Shown: piece by piece, positions 53,814 to 62,831 of the stretch | Layout of the letters: each line of letters opens with the position of its first letter | How positions within the stretch are numbered: the stretch's first letter is position 1 | Assembly (NCBI GenBank): GCA_964520425.1 | Contig: CAZFMX010000007.1 | Location: 6,580-70,579, forward strand | Direction: 5' to 3' | DNA from: JAFGFY01 sp964520425 | GTDB lineage: Bacteria > Desulfobacterota > DSM-4660 > Desulfatiglandales > HGW-15 | Length of the DNA: 64,000 nucleotides | The notes under the pieces: generated by a model | Seen by the model: the letters and a program-made list of their open reading frames with translations, nothing else | Told to the model about the DNA's origin: nothing | The model's database searches: none | Made by a program: the position numbers and the translations under genes

Positions 53814-54284
53814 ATGAATTCAAAACAGAAAATTGTGCTCTTCCTTGCAACCGGCGGATATCTCGGGTACGTACCCATTGCGCCGGGGACCTTCGGTTCT
53901 CTGCCGGGGCTCTTGATATGCCTTGGAATGTCCGGAATAAGCTTGGATTATGCGATCCTATTAACACTCGTCTTGACGAGTGTGGCTATAGTCATCGCAC
54001 AACAGGCGAAGGAGCTGATTGGAGGGAAAGATCCCAGCTCCATCGTTATAGATGAAATAGCCGGTATGACTGTCACACTCTTGGGTCTTCCTCTCACCCC
54101 TTTTTCTCTTATTCTCGGGTTCCTTGTCTTTCGTACATTGGATATTCTCAAGCCCTTCCCCATCCGTTACTTGGATCAAAAGGTTCCTGGCGGCGTAGGT
54201 ATTGTACTTGATGACATAATGGCAGGCGTCTATGGCAACCTCCTAATACGGCTCTTTCTTTGGATGACAACGGCTGCATCATAA
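53814..54284 (+). CDS. pgpA: Phosphatidylglycerophosphatase A
   Basis: 156 residues, slightly shorter than the E. coli protein. YVPIAPGTFGSLPGLL and VIDEIAGMTVTLL are the family signatures, and LDDIMAGVYGNL the C-terminal one. It removes phosphate from phosphatidylglycerophosphate in the inner membrane to give phosphatidylglycerol. It stands alone between the efflux operon and the SPFH pair. Confidence 0.93.
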   Translation: MNSKQKIVLFLATGGYLGYVPIAPGTFGSLPGLLICLGMSGISLDYAILLTLVLTSVAIVIAQQAKELIGGKDPSSIVIDEIAGMTVTLLGLPLTPFSLILGFLVFRTLDILKPFPIRYLDQKVPGGVGIVLDDIMAGVYGNLLIRLFLWMTTAAS

Positions 54285-54413
54285 CCACCACTTCTTGATC
54301 AGCTCCGAATTTATATCTCCTTCTACTCTTTTCCACTCAATGAATTCGATTATCTGAATTTCTTCCGATGAATGAGTACCCTCATCATAGAACCTTTTTC
54401 TCTCTTTTCCTTT

Positions 54414-54440
54414 GACAAAAAAGCTAATTTATACTAAAAT
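54414..54440 (+). promoter_or_regulatory. Possible promoter of the SPFH/zinc-ribbon pair
   Basis: TTGACA (54414-54419) and TAAAAT (54435-54440) lie 15 bases apart, shorter than ideal. The position, about 30 bases before the start, is suitable. Confidence 0.45.
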
Positions 54441-54470
54441 AAACTAACTTTTACGAGATAAGTCGCGCCC

Positions 54471-55676
54471 ATGGATTCTCAAAACATTATGGGCGTTTAC
54501 CCATTCCAGTCGGATCTAGAGGAGGTAAAGGGGAGGAATCAATTCATGGGCAAAAACAACGTGGTCTTCTTAGAGGTCTTAGAATGGTTTGACGACACGG
54601 GAAAGGAACTTGTTCACCGCATTCCTGAGCAAGGCTCCGGAGAAATCAAATTCGGGGCCCAGTTGACGGTTCGAGAAAGCCAGGCGGCCGTCTTTTTCTA
54701 TCAAGGCAAGGCCGTAGAGGCCTTTGCCTTTGGACGGCATACCTTGAAGACCGCCAACATTCCCATTCTCACCAAGATCGCCAGTCTGCCGTGGGCCATG
54801 TCCAGCCCATTAAGGGCTGAAGTCTACTTCGTTAATCTAAAAATCTTTACCAACCTCAAATGGGGTACCCGAGACCCGGTGGCGTTCAGAGATTCTGAGT
54901 TGGGACTCATTCGACTCCGTGCCTTTGGCATTTTTAACTTACAGGTGGTACAACCCCTGCTGTTTATCAACAAAATGGTCGGCACCCAGGGCATGTATAC
55001 AACTGAAGAGATCGAGGAGTATCTGAATCGAGTCATCGTCTCAAGGTACAATGATTATATGGGTGAAACCCTTGATTCGATCCTCAACTTGCCCGCTAAG
55101 TATGATGAGCTTTCAGAGGGCCTTGCCAACCGTCTTCAGGAGGATTTTAAACACTTTGGCCTCGGTCTGACAGACATTTATATCAATTCCATCACCCCTC
55201 CCCCCGAAGTTCAGCAGGCCATTGACGACCGAAGCCGCATGGGCGTCTTTGAAGACATGAATAAGCTGATGCAGATGAAGGCGGCCATGGCCATGGAAAA
55301 GGCATCCGAGGCCGAAGGAGGAGCCGGTCCGGGAATGGGGATGGGCATGGGATTCATGATGCCCGCCATGTTTTCGCAATACTTTGACGGGAAAAAACCA
55401 GCGCCGCAGAACCCCGATGCCCCACAAGGGGTTCCCTGCGCCGAGTGCAAAAACACCATTCCCCATGACGCAAGATTCTGCCCCCATTGCGGCCACCAGC
55501 AATTGGTTTTTCATGAGTGTTCCAACTGCGGAAAGAACATGACACCCAGTGCCAAGTTTTGCTCTCGATGCGGTCACCCGGCAGAAGAAAAGCCCAAGGA
55601 GAAGTTCTGTCCCGAGTGCGGTAGTGAAAACCTAGCTGAAGCCTCTTTCTGCAACCAGTGCGGTGAAAAGTTCTAG
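54471..55676 (+). CDS. SPFH-domain protein with C-terminal zinc ribbons
   Basis: 401 residues. Residues about 40-260 match SPFH/virion-core-like (YdjI-type) proteins: LVHRIPEQGSGEIKFGAQLTVRESQAAVFF and the FGRHTLKT segment. A Gly/Met-rich stretch (GAGPGMGMGMGFMMPAM) leads to three zinc-ribbon pairs: CAECKNTIPHDARFCPHCG, CSNCGKNMTPSAKFCSRCG and CPECGSENLAEASFCNQCG. Such proteins may organise membranes or large complexes. The function is unknown. The 3' end overlaps the next gene by 14 bases. Confidence 0.85.
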   Translation: MDSQNIMGVYPFQSDLEEVKGRNQFMGKNNVVFLEVLEWFDDTGKELVHRIPEQGSGEIKFGAQLTVRESQAAVFFYQGKAVEAFAFGRHTLKTANIPILTKIASLPWAMSSPLRAEVYFVNLKIFTNLKWGTRDPVAFRDSELGLIRLRAFGIFNLQVVQPLLFINKMVGTQGMYTTEEIEEYLNRVIVSRYNDYMGETLDSILNLPAKYDELSEGLANRLQEDFKHFGLGLTDIYINSITPPPEVQQAIDDRSRMGVFEDMNKLMQMKAAMAMEKASEAEGGAGPGMGMGMGFMMPAMFSQYFDGKKPAPQNPDAPQGVPCAECKNTIPHDARFCPHCGHQQLVFHECSNCGKNMTPSAKFCSRCGHPAEEKPKEKFCPECGSENLAEASFCNQCGEKF

Positions 55677-56895
55677 TCTCCTTATTGAGTTTCAGTGCCC
55701 CCAATGTGGGGCACCGGCTACCCTGGAAGAGACGGACCATCTCTTCAACTGTGAGTTCTGCAGGGTCAATTCCTACCTAATGAGCCGCGTCTACCGCTAT
55801 GTCCTGCCCGACAATGCTTCGGAGAACAAAGAACTGATCTATTTCCCCTATTGGCGGTTTAAGGGATTGCTCTTCTCCTGTGTCTCAAACGGGATCAAAC
55901 ATAGGATTATCGACGTCAGCTACCAGGCCTTTCAGTCATCCTATTTCCCCGTTTCATTGGGACTGCGCAGCCAGACCTTGAAGTTGCGATTCCTCTCGCC
56001 GGATAGCAAAGGATACTTCCTCAAGCCGGACATCTCTTTTGAAGAAATCACACGCTCCATTAAAGAACGGTTTAATGCCTCTCTTCCAAAGCCCATCTTT
56101 CACCAGGACTTCATCGGGGAGACACTGAGTCAAATCTATGCCCCTTTCTATGTAGATGGAAAATTGTATGATGCAGTTCTGAATAAGGCAGTTTCTCTAC
56201 AACCCCAGGATGACTTCAACCCTTTCGCTCTTCCGGGTGGGGCAGCCGAGTGGCGTGTCCGGTTCATCCCTGCCCAATGTCCACGATGTGGATGGGATCT
56301 CAAGGGTCAACGAGATTCCTTGGCCCTAATCTGTGACCAGTGCCATTCCGTTTGGTACCCGGGAAAAGAGAAGCTCAAGGAGATACCTTTTGTCTTTATA
56401 CTTGAGAAGAGCAATCAAGTCACATACCTCCCCTTCTATCGTATGCAGGCAGATGTCTCCGGCATTCCCCTCGGTTCATATGCAGATCTGATCAAAGTCG
56501 CTAACCTGCCCAAAGTGGTGAGGGATGATTGGAAAGAGATACCTTTCTATTTCTGGTCTCCGGCCTTTAAGGTCCGACCGGATGATTTCCTTCACTTCTC
56601 GTGTAATCTCACCCTGTTCCAACCCCAGGGAAAATGGATATCTGAATTTCCCAAGGCTCAGCACTATCCGGTCACCCTGCCCCTTACCGAGGCTATCGAT
56701 AGCCTCAAGCTCGGCTTGGCCAGCTTTATGAAACCCCAGAGATCCCTCTTTCCGAAACTAGAGGAGATAGAGATAAGGCCGAAAGGCTTCCTACTGGTCT
56801 TTATTCCCTTCCATGAAAGAGGAAATGAACTCTTTCAGCTCGATTATCGATTGCGCATCAACAAGAACCTTCTAAAATATGCGAGGTACCTGTAG
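55663..56895 (+). CDS. Zinc-ribbon protein, partner of the SPFH protein, unknown
   Basis: 410 residues, GTG start inside the end of the SPFH gene, so the two are translationally coupled. Two zinc-ribbon pairs are visible: CPQCGAPATLEETDHLFNCEFC at the start and CPRCGWDLKGQRDSLALICDQC near the middle. Between them are aromatic-rich beta segments (LIYFPYWRFKGLLFSC) and, later, TYLPFYRMQADVSG, which looks like a repeat of the first. No membrane helix or catalytic motif was recognised. The two halves, each ribbon plus beta domain, suggest an internal duplication. Confidence 0.75.
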   Translation: MKSSSLLIEFQCPQCGAPATLEETDHLFNCEFCRVNSYLMSRVYRYVLPDNASENKELIYFPYWRFKGLLFSCVSNGIKHRIIDVSYQAFQSSYFPVSLGLRSQTLKLRFLSPDSKGYFLKPDISFEEITRSIKERFNASLPKPIFHQDFIGETLSQIYAPFYVDGKLYDAVLNKAVSLQPQDDFNPFALPGGAAEWRVRFIPAQCPRCGWDLKGQRDSLALICDQCHSVWYPGKEKLKEIPFVFILEKSNQVTYLPFYRMQADVSGIPLGSYADLIKVANLPKVVRDDWKEIPFYFWSPAFKVRPDDFLHFSCNLTLFQPQGKWISEFPKAQHYPVTLPLTEAIDSLKLGLASFMKPQRSLFPKLEEIEIRPKGFLLVFIPFHERGNELFQLDYRLRINKNLLKYARYL

Positions 56896-57576
56896 CTCTT
56901 GGATATCACTTCTTATAAAAATAAACTGGTGACTTGTCCCTTATAAAAAGAAAAAGACAATTGAAAAAAGCCTCAATTGCTTTCATTGTCTATATGCTAT
57001 TATTATCGTATCATCTGTACATTATAAACGATTCGTCAAGTTGAAATAGGTTGACAAATAGGTTGAATTTTAATTTAATAAATATTGTTTTAAAATGTGT
57101 CACTCTTGTCCAAAATCGGTTTTTTCTTTGGACAGCATTTGAGCCTATTAAGTATCCAGAATCTCTTGTAGCTGCTATGATATCACCAAATAGGCCTGTT
57201 TTGAAGCTTCTTTGACGATCCTATTATTCAAAGTGCATCTTTCTGTAACCGTTGCAGTTTTTGGACAGCATATGTGACCTAAGGCAACCTGAATTTTGAG
57301 ATACAAGAGCTGTTACGTAAAATCAACTAGTTACATGTGAAAATGGCGTATTTTGATTTATTTTGGACAGTAATGAAAATGTGTCTTTTTGAAGATAAAT
57401 TTCCAAACAAGATTTTGAGTACCCTGTTCAAATTAGCGAATTTTTTCTACAAACATAATGGTTGCTAGTTTAGAATCTATTCTGATTGGGGTATCTTGGT
57501 GTATTAGAGAGGATTTGTATAGGGCATTTTTCTGAAAGAATAATCAACATTACTCAAAGAAAATAAGGGGTATTTT
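56896..57576. other. AT-rich non-coding stretch with GGACAG repeats
   Basis: About 680 bases without a gene. A hairpin GACAATTGAAA / TTTCATTGTC lies at about 56956-56990. TTTGGACAGCAT occurs at 57127 and again near 57260, a related TTTTGGACAGTAAT at 57361, and the inverse TGTCCAAAA at 57108, which can pair with the first. The base composition is clearly richer in A/T than the flanking genes. Confidence 0.55.
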
Positions 57577-58113
57577 ATGGCACAGATTAAAGGTATGATG
57601 ATAACACAAGTTTGTCTGTTGATGACGCTCTATGAAGAAGGACAGAAAAAGGCTGCGGATTATGTATTACAGAAAACAGGAAAACATTATGAGGATCTTG
57701 AACCTAATGAATTTTATGATGTAGAAATACTAAATGAAGCCCTGAAAATATATTCAGAATATTCTCCAACAAGAGATAGAGTATATATTACACATGGCAT
57801 GAAAGTCTATCCTTTATTAAAACAACATGTGGGTTTTCCACCACACCTCAAAACACCACTCGATTTCTTGCTTTTTGAAGCTGAAGCATTTAAACAAAAT
57901 CATAGGGGTTCCGATGTTATACCACGAAATTTTTTAAAAACAGATGACAAACATATTATCGTTGATGCTCCTTCGCCAGGGTATAATTGTAAAATAGTGG
58001 AAGGTGTTTTTTTGGGGATCTTAAAAATGTTAGGTGAAGAAAATGGCACAGTCATCCAAACTAAATGTATACAAAGGGGAGATAGTACTTGCATCTATGA
58101 TATAACCTGGTAA
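57577..58113 (+). CDS. Small sensor-like protein (V4R / H-NOX-like), uncertain
   Basis: 178 residues, AAGGGG before the ATG. The C-terminal segment, GYNCKIVEGVFLGILKML ... KCIQRGDSTCIYDI, has the Cys-rich end pattern of V4R and related small-ligand domains. The N-terminal half (MMITQVCLLMTLYEEGQKKA) is reminiscent of H-NOX/DUF2378 proteins, but the YxSxR haem motif is absent. No output domain is attached. Codon use is richer in A/T than in neighbouring genes, as in the next gene, so both may have been acquired together. Confidence 0.55.
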   Translation: MAQIKGMMITQVCLLMTLYEEGQKKAADYVLQKTGKHYEDLEPNEFYDVEILNEALKIYSEYSPTRDRVYITHGMKVYPLLKQHVGFPPHLKTPLDFLLFEAEAFKQNHRGSDVIPRNFLKTDDKHIIVDAPSPGYNCKIVEGVFLGILKMLGEENGTVIQTKCIQRGDSTCIYDITW

Positions 58114-58267
58114 CCCTATTTTCATTTCATATCTGCCTTCACCCTGCCCTCGCTCTGACAACAAAAACATACCGGCAGCGTCAAGAATCATTCACACTAA
58201 TAAGTGCGGTGACTAGATGGAAAGCTTAGTATGAGTTATTTTCGTTTTCCAGATGTACCGTTCTTTC

Positions 58268-59032
58268 CTATAAATTAGAAATATCGATATATTTGCTCAT
58301 GATTTGCATGAATGTTCTTTCCCCGTCTATCTTTCTAAACGCTTCATTATAACGTGTTGCAACCGATTCCAAATCTTTGGCAAAAACGACGTGATTTGGA
58401 CTTTTATTCTCTGGTAGTTTGATTACTTTTATGTCATTTTCATATTTTAGTCCTTTTATAACAGCCAAAAGGCTTGCTGAGTCAGGTGCATACACAGCAT
58501 CAATAAGGGATAGCATCAATTTATGAATGTTTTGTTCATTTAAATGACTAGAAGTAATCAGATCAAAATTTAAACGTTTATCCCGCATAAACGGGGATAG
58601 ATAAGTATCACGACCATATCCAATTTTGAATGAGAGGATGTCTTCAACTTTATCAACTTTCTCTATTTTATTGCTCTCCAAGACCGCTATTGCAGGTGAA
58701 GAAGAAAAGAATGGGGTAGCTGTGAATGCGTATTTTTGTGACCTTTCAGGGGTGTAAGTTAACAAAGCAATCGCGTCCACTGATCTGTTTTCTATTGAAT
58801 CCAATTGTCTCGGAATAGACGACGGTGATCTCTCCCATACAAATTTCACTCCCATTTCAGGTCCTATGTGTTGCTCAAGAAATTCATAGAGTGCTCCTCC
58901 TGTCACTTCTTTTTCATCTCTACTGTAAATGACGAATGGCGAGATATTGAGATATGCAATTCTGATTTCTTGTTCAGCAAAGGATGTATCGCTGAAAAGG
59001 ATAAGAACGGCTATTAAGAGTGTTTTTTTCAT
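58268..59032 (-). CDS. Periplasmic solute-binding protein (SBP_bac_3 type)
   Basis: 254 residues from the ATG at 59032, with AGGAGG five bases upstream. The signal peptide is MKKTLLIAVLILFSDTSFA. IRIAYLNISPFVIY opens the mature protein, and SVDAIALLTYTPERSQKYAFTATPF is the typical hinge region of amino-acid-type binding proteins. No ABC permease or ATPase gene is next to it, so it may act as an orphan sensor or pair with a distant transporter. The ligand is unknown. AT-rich. Confidence 0.82.
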   Translation of the reverse strand: MKKTLLIAVLILFSDTSFAEQEIRIAYLNISPFVIYSRDEKEVTGGALYEFLEQHIGPEMGVKFVWERSPSSIPRQLDSIENRSVDAIALLTYTPERSQKYAFTATPFFSSSPAIAVLESNKIEKVDKVEDILSFKIGYGRDTYLSPFMRDKRLNFDLITSSHLNEQNIHKLMLSLIDAVYAPDSASLLAVIKGLKYENDIKVIKLPENKSPNHVVFAKDLESVATRYNEAFRKIDGERTFMQIMSKYIDISNL

Positions 59033-59224
59033 ATCCACCTCCTAGAAGTCTCAATTAATTGCAATAATTGTTCTTATAGTTGAATGCAAATACGTTGATT
59101 GGATTGCTTACTATCGAATATTTTAACATACGAGAAATGCCCAAGCAAGAATCTGCAAGAATAAACTTGGGCTACTTTTTGATTTTATCGGCTTCAAATT
59201 TGTGCAGAACAACCCCTTGAGGTG

Positions 59225-60544
59225 CTAGATATCAACAAGACGCAGATTGGCAGGGGATTTGTCGATCATCTCATCAAAGGTCTTCAAGGACTCTGAGATC
59301 TTTTTCAGGTCCTCAGTTTGTGGCACAGGGAGATTGTCTGTTCCATGCTGTTCAAGGGCGTCTATGACGACCTTAATCGTGGTCTTTTCAGGATTCAGAG
59401 CCGGTTGATAGGCACTAATTCTTTCATCTTCTGTCTTCACAGGAGAGATGATTCCCGCTTCAACCAACTCATACAGGATCTGACGAGTCAAACGAATAGG
59501 AATCTCCAGTTTTTGTGAAATTTCGGACTCCTCACACCATCTCCGTCCATTTGAAAAATGTTTGACCAATAGATGGGCAACCCTCAGACTCAAAAGCCTC
59601 TTAAAGGAATGACTGATCTCCAGGCAGTCCGGTTCAAACTCGTAGGTATGAACGTTCTGATGGGCAAAAGATATTTCGGCACCAAAGAGTACGATGAGCC
59701 AACCACCCTGGAGCAAAAGGAGAAAAAGAAATAGAGCTGCGAATGCCCCGTATACGGCATTGTATTTGGCCACACCGATCTGAAAAAAAAGATAGGCCTG
59801 CTGGAAAAGGACAAAAAGGGTTCCGGCAACAACACCGCCCAGGATGCCGGATTTCCACCGTACCTTGGTGTTTGGCAGGAAGATATACATGAAAATAAAG
59901 AGGACCCATATTGCCGCGTAGGGTAACAACTTGAGTAATGGAAAAATGATTGGCCCGATGGCACCCAAGAGAGAGATTTTCTGCATGAAGGTTTTTATCT
60001 GACTCGTGATCAGAACCGTGGCGGCGCTTGAGACAATCAATAGGAAGGGGCATATGAGTATGAGAGAAAGGTAGTCCGTGATCATACGCATGATAGGTCT
60101 TCCCTTTTTAACACCCCAAATGCCGTTAAATGAAGCCTCAATATTGCCAAACACCTTGATAACCGTCCAAAACAAGATCAAAACGCCTACACCGGCAATG
60201 ACACCCCCTCGGGTTGTCTCTAGCGCGGAATTGGCAAACTGAATTATCCAACTAGCCACCTCTTCCTGGCCTGGCATTCCTTCCATAAGCTGATTCTCAA
60301 GGTTCTTTTCCAGACCGAACCCTTTGGCAATACCAAAAAGCATAGCGAAAAACGGAACCACAGAGAGGAAAGACCAAAACGTCAACGCAGACGCCCTTAG
60401 CGTGCCCTTATCTTCGATAATACCCCGGACAGAGAGAATGAGAATTCTCAGAATCGTGATTAAAAAGAATCTCGAACGGGGAAGTTCTCTGGAACGGATT
60501 CTCCAGATATCGGTTGTCACATACTTGATGATGTCTGAGATCAT
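59225..60544 (-). CDS. YihY/BrkB-family membrane protein with winged-helix tail
   Basis: 439 residues. Six hydrophobic helices; LRASALTFWSFLSVVPFFAML and FWTVIKVFGNIEASFNGIWGVKKGRP are the family's conserved segments. After about residue 310 comes a soluble part with a winged-helix-like fold (ISQKLEIPIRLTRQILYELVEAGII). The family was once misannotated as ribonuclease BN; the true role is unknown and may be transport. Monocistronic. Confidence 0.88.
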   Translation of the reverse strand: MISDIIKYVTTDIWRIRSRELPRSRFFLITILRILILSVRGIIEDKGTLRASALTFWSFLSVVPFFAMLFGIAKGFGLEKNLENQLMEGMPGQEEVASWIIQFANSALETTRGGVIAGVGVLILFWTVIKVFGNIEASFNGIWGVKKGRPIMRMITDYLSLILICPFLLIVSSAATVLITSQIKTFMQKISLLGAIGPIIFPLLKLLPYAAIWVLFIFMYIFLPNTKVRWKSGILGGVVAGTLFVLFQQAYLFFQIGVAKYNAVYGAFAALFLFLLLLQGGWLIVLFGAEISFAHQNVHTYEFEPDCLEISHSFKRLLSLRVAHLLVKHFSNGRRWCEESEISQKLEIPIRLTRQILYELVEAGIISPVKTEDERISAYQPALNPEKTTIKVVIDALEQHGTDNLPVPQTEDLKKISESLKTFDEMIDKSPANLRLVDI

Positions 60545-60580
60545 GGTTCTCTCCTTCCCTTTTTCACATGCTGCATTACT

Positions 60581-60764
60581 CTAGTGTCCATCCATAAATA
60601 CAAAGTGGGCACTCGTGTAGTTTCCGGATCAAAAATGAGCAATTTTTCTCAAGGTCAAGGAAAAAAAGGGATTGGGCGAAGGCATACGAATAGTACGCCG
60701 CACAACTAATCCCGCAGTTTGACGAAGAGATTGTGGAAAAAAACCATTTCTAGATGGAAACTAG
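60581..60764. mobile_element. CTAG-bordered inverted-repeat element, copy B1
   Basis: 184 bases. The ends CTAGTGTCCATCCATAAAT and ATTTCTAGATGGAAACTAG are imperfect inverted repeats. The interior CTCAAGGTCAAGGA is shared with the elements at 2740 and 22984. No coding capacity. CTAG lies at both ends, as expected if the target CTAG was split with TA duplicated. Confidence 0.75.
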
Positions 60765-60795
60765 CCTAAGCCGTATACCCCCAATCCGTCAAGAT

Positions 60796-60823
60796 ATAAT
60801 ATCACGCTCCAGCGTGATATTAT
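60796..60823. promoter_or_regulatory. Perfect 13-base palindrome ahead of the UbiA gene
   Basis: ATAATATCACGCT and AGCGTGATATTAT are perfect inverted repeats around CC. TTGACA begins at its last base (60823-60828), a possible -35 of the UbiA/CruF-like operon. An operator just upstream of, or touching, the promoter is the likeliest reading. A transcript hairpin is possible but has no T-run. Confidence 0.6.
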
Positions 60824-60919
60824 TGACAATTCAAGAGGATATGATTAAATGTTTTCTCCTGCGAGGAGGACCCGAATGACCTGGGCTTCACGATTAGCGA
60901 ATGCCAAGATGGGGGCCAA

Positions 60920-61819
60920 ATGAGAGAGAAAGGATTGTTGCGTACTTTCACTGTTGTTGGCCGGTGGCATATCACAGCCATCGGGGCCCTGGGTGTCTTT
61001 ACATTTGGCTGGCTTTTTACGGGAAACTATCCCTGGTTCCTTACCGGAGTGTGTGCGTTTGACTGGTTCTTCGTCAATCTGATTAACCGCACCGTCGACA
61101 TCAAAGAAGACAACACCAACGCCATCCCCGGCACTGAATTCCTTGCCAAACACCAAAGGCATCTCGTCCAACTAGGGTTTACCCTTCTGCTTATCTCTCT
61201 TGTGGTTGTCCATCTATTCAACCCCGCAATCACCGGACTCAGAATAACATGCCACCTTATGGGTATGTTTTACAATTGGCCTCTTTTGCCTGGAGGTCAT
61301 CGTCTGAAAGAGCAGTATTTCTGGAAAAACACGGCTTCAGCGGTTGGATTCCTATTGACTGTGTTCGGATACCCGCTTGTCACTCTGACTTGGGAAAAGG
61401 GTTTGCATAGCTTTCCACCGGGCATCACATGGGCTACCGTGGTCTTCTCAGCCCTCTTCTTCCTGCTTTTTGTACTGAGCTACGAAATCATATATGATTT
61501 GAGAGATGTGAATGGGGATACTCTGGCGGGAATTCGGACCTACCCTGTCGTACACGGAGAACGTACGGCTATTCGTATCGTGGACGGCCTAATCTTCTCT
61601 TCTATAATCGTTCTTGCCGCAGGTTATGTCTCCGGCTTTGTCCCCTGGCGCATCTATATCATGGCAGGAGCCCCTGTGATTCAGTATGTTGTTTATAAAC
61701 GTGCCCTGAGGCGTGGGATTTCTGCCAAAGACTGTACCTTTATCACGTGGATGGGAGTCGCTTTGTTCCTGGTCTTCCACTTTTGGATTTTGGCTGATCT
61801 GCCTGGCGCGAGATTTTAG
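60920..61819 (+). CDS. UbiA-family prenyltransferase
   Basis: 299 residues, eight or nine membrane helices. The two Asp-rich Mg2+/diphosphate motifs are NRTVDIKED and YDLRDVNGD. The family transfers prenyl chains to aromatic or isoprenoid acceptors in the membrane. The neighbour, two bases downstream, resembles carotenoid hydratase CruF. In haloarchaea a UbiA-type lycopene elongase and CruF act together in C50 carotenoid synthesis. That role is possible here, but no carotenoid gene such as crtB or crtI is in the window, so the substrate is open. Confidence 0.85.
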   Translation: MREKGLLRTFTVVGRWHITAIGALGVFTFGWLFTGNYPWFLTGVCAFDWFFVNLINRTVDIKEDNTNAIPGTEFLAKHQRHLVQLGFTLLLISLVVVHLFNPAITGLRITCHLMGMFYNWPLLPGGHRLKEQYFWKNTASAVGFLLTVFGYPLVTLTWEKGLHSFPPGITWATVVFSALFFLLFVLSYEIIYDLRDVNGDTLAGIRTYPVVHGERTAIRIVDGLIFSSIIVLAAGYVSGFVPWRIYIMAGAPVIQYVVYKRALRRGISAKDCTFITWMGVALFLVFHFWILADLPGARF

Positions 61820-61821
61820 CC

Positions 61822-62646
61822 ATGATCCTTCTTCAACTAACCGCTTTCTGCATCGTCGTCATCTATGTCCTCTTCCATACAATAGCTCAAGCCGGGGCCG
61901 CAAGGTTCCTATTCAAAGCCACCATTGTCTCCATGGCATGCTGGATCACTGAAGAAACCTGTATTCGATTCTACGGTTTTTACAGTTACAATCCATCCTG
62001 GAGCCTGTTCCTTGGCCATGTACCGGTTTTAATTATCCTCATTTGGCCTGTCCTTATTCATTCTTCATGGGATCTGGCATCCCAACTCTCAGGTCAACGG
62101 CCCAAGCTCAAACCTCTCGCTGCCGGCGCACTCGTCTGTACCGACGCCTTACTCATCGAACCTGTAGCGGTCAACGCCGACCTGTGGGCCTGGAACGAAC
62201 CCGGAATATTCCATGTCCCTCCCATCGGAATCCTCGGATGGGGTATTTTTGCTCTTTTTTGCACACTGTTCTTTGAAAAAGGAACTATACCAAGTACTTT
62301 GAAGAGGCGCATTGGATCAGCTCTCGTGGTTCCTGTCATTGGAACCCACCTATTGCTCCTGGGCATATGGTGGGGGGCACTTCGGTGGATCAACTGGGAT
62401 GTCCCCTCAGTCCAAATGGCCGGGGTCGCCTGGGTGGTATCCATAGGATTGACTCTCACTATTCTGCGACAAGGGACAGGCAGACACGTCAAGAAGAAAA
62501 CTCTCCTTTTACGTATTCCAGCTTCGTTGTTTTTTCTTGTATTACTCGTCTCAAATGCCGGCGGGGCAGAGATGCTCGTCGTCTACGTCTTGGCCTCTAT
62601 ACCACCCTATATCACTATCATGGTTCAGCAGTATCGGCCTTCCTAG
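61822..62646 (+). CDS. CruF-like (carotenoid biosynthesis, DUF422-type) membrane protein
   Basis: 274 residues, seven or eight membrane helices. ITEETCIRFYGFYSYNPSW and the segment DALLIEPVAVNADLWAW followed by FHVPPIGILGWG fit the Glu/Tyr/Trp/Pro/Gly pattern of CruF-type carotenoid hydratases. It starts two bases after the UbiA stop, so the two proteins probably work in one pathway. The stop codon TAG is the junction of the element at 62643-62795. The assignment rests on motif resemblance and context. Confidence 0.65.
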   Translation: MILLQLTAFCIVVIYVLFHTIAQAGAARFLFKATIVSMACWITEETCIRFYGFYSYNPSWSLFLGHVPVLIILIWPVLIHSSWDLASQLSGQRPKLKPLAAGALVCTDALLIEPVAVNADLWAWNEPGIFHVPPIGILGWGIFALFCTLFFEKGTIPSTLKRRIGSALVVPVIGTHLLLLGIWWGALRWINWDVPSVQMAGVAWVVSIGLTLTILRQGTGRHVKKKTLLLRIPASLFFLVLLVSNAGGAEMLVVYVLASIPPYITIMVQQYRPS

Positions 62647-62795
62647 TGTCCATCCAAAACATTCGTTTTTTAATGAACGCTATTAGCCATCAGCATTCAG
62701 CGAAAGATATCAGAAATATCAAGACTTAACTGACAGCTGATCGCTGACCGCTGAAAGCTCTACCCAGAAACCACGATTTTCTGGATGTGCACTAG
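62643..62795. mobile_element. CTAG-bordered inverted-repeat element, copy B2
   Basis: 153 bases. The ends CTAGTGTCCATCCAAAA and TTTTCTGGATGTGCACTAG are imperfect inverted repeats. The interior carries several TCAGC/GCTGA runs that can pair (CATCAGCATTCAGC with GCTGACCGCTGAAAG). The first bases, C-TAG, include the stop codon of the CruF-like gene. Confidence 0.75.
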
Positions 62796-62831
62796 CTAAG
62801 CAGTCAACAGTTAAAAGAGAAAAGAGAAAAT

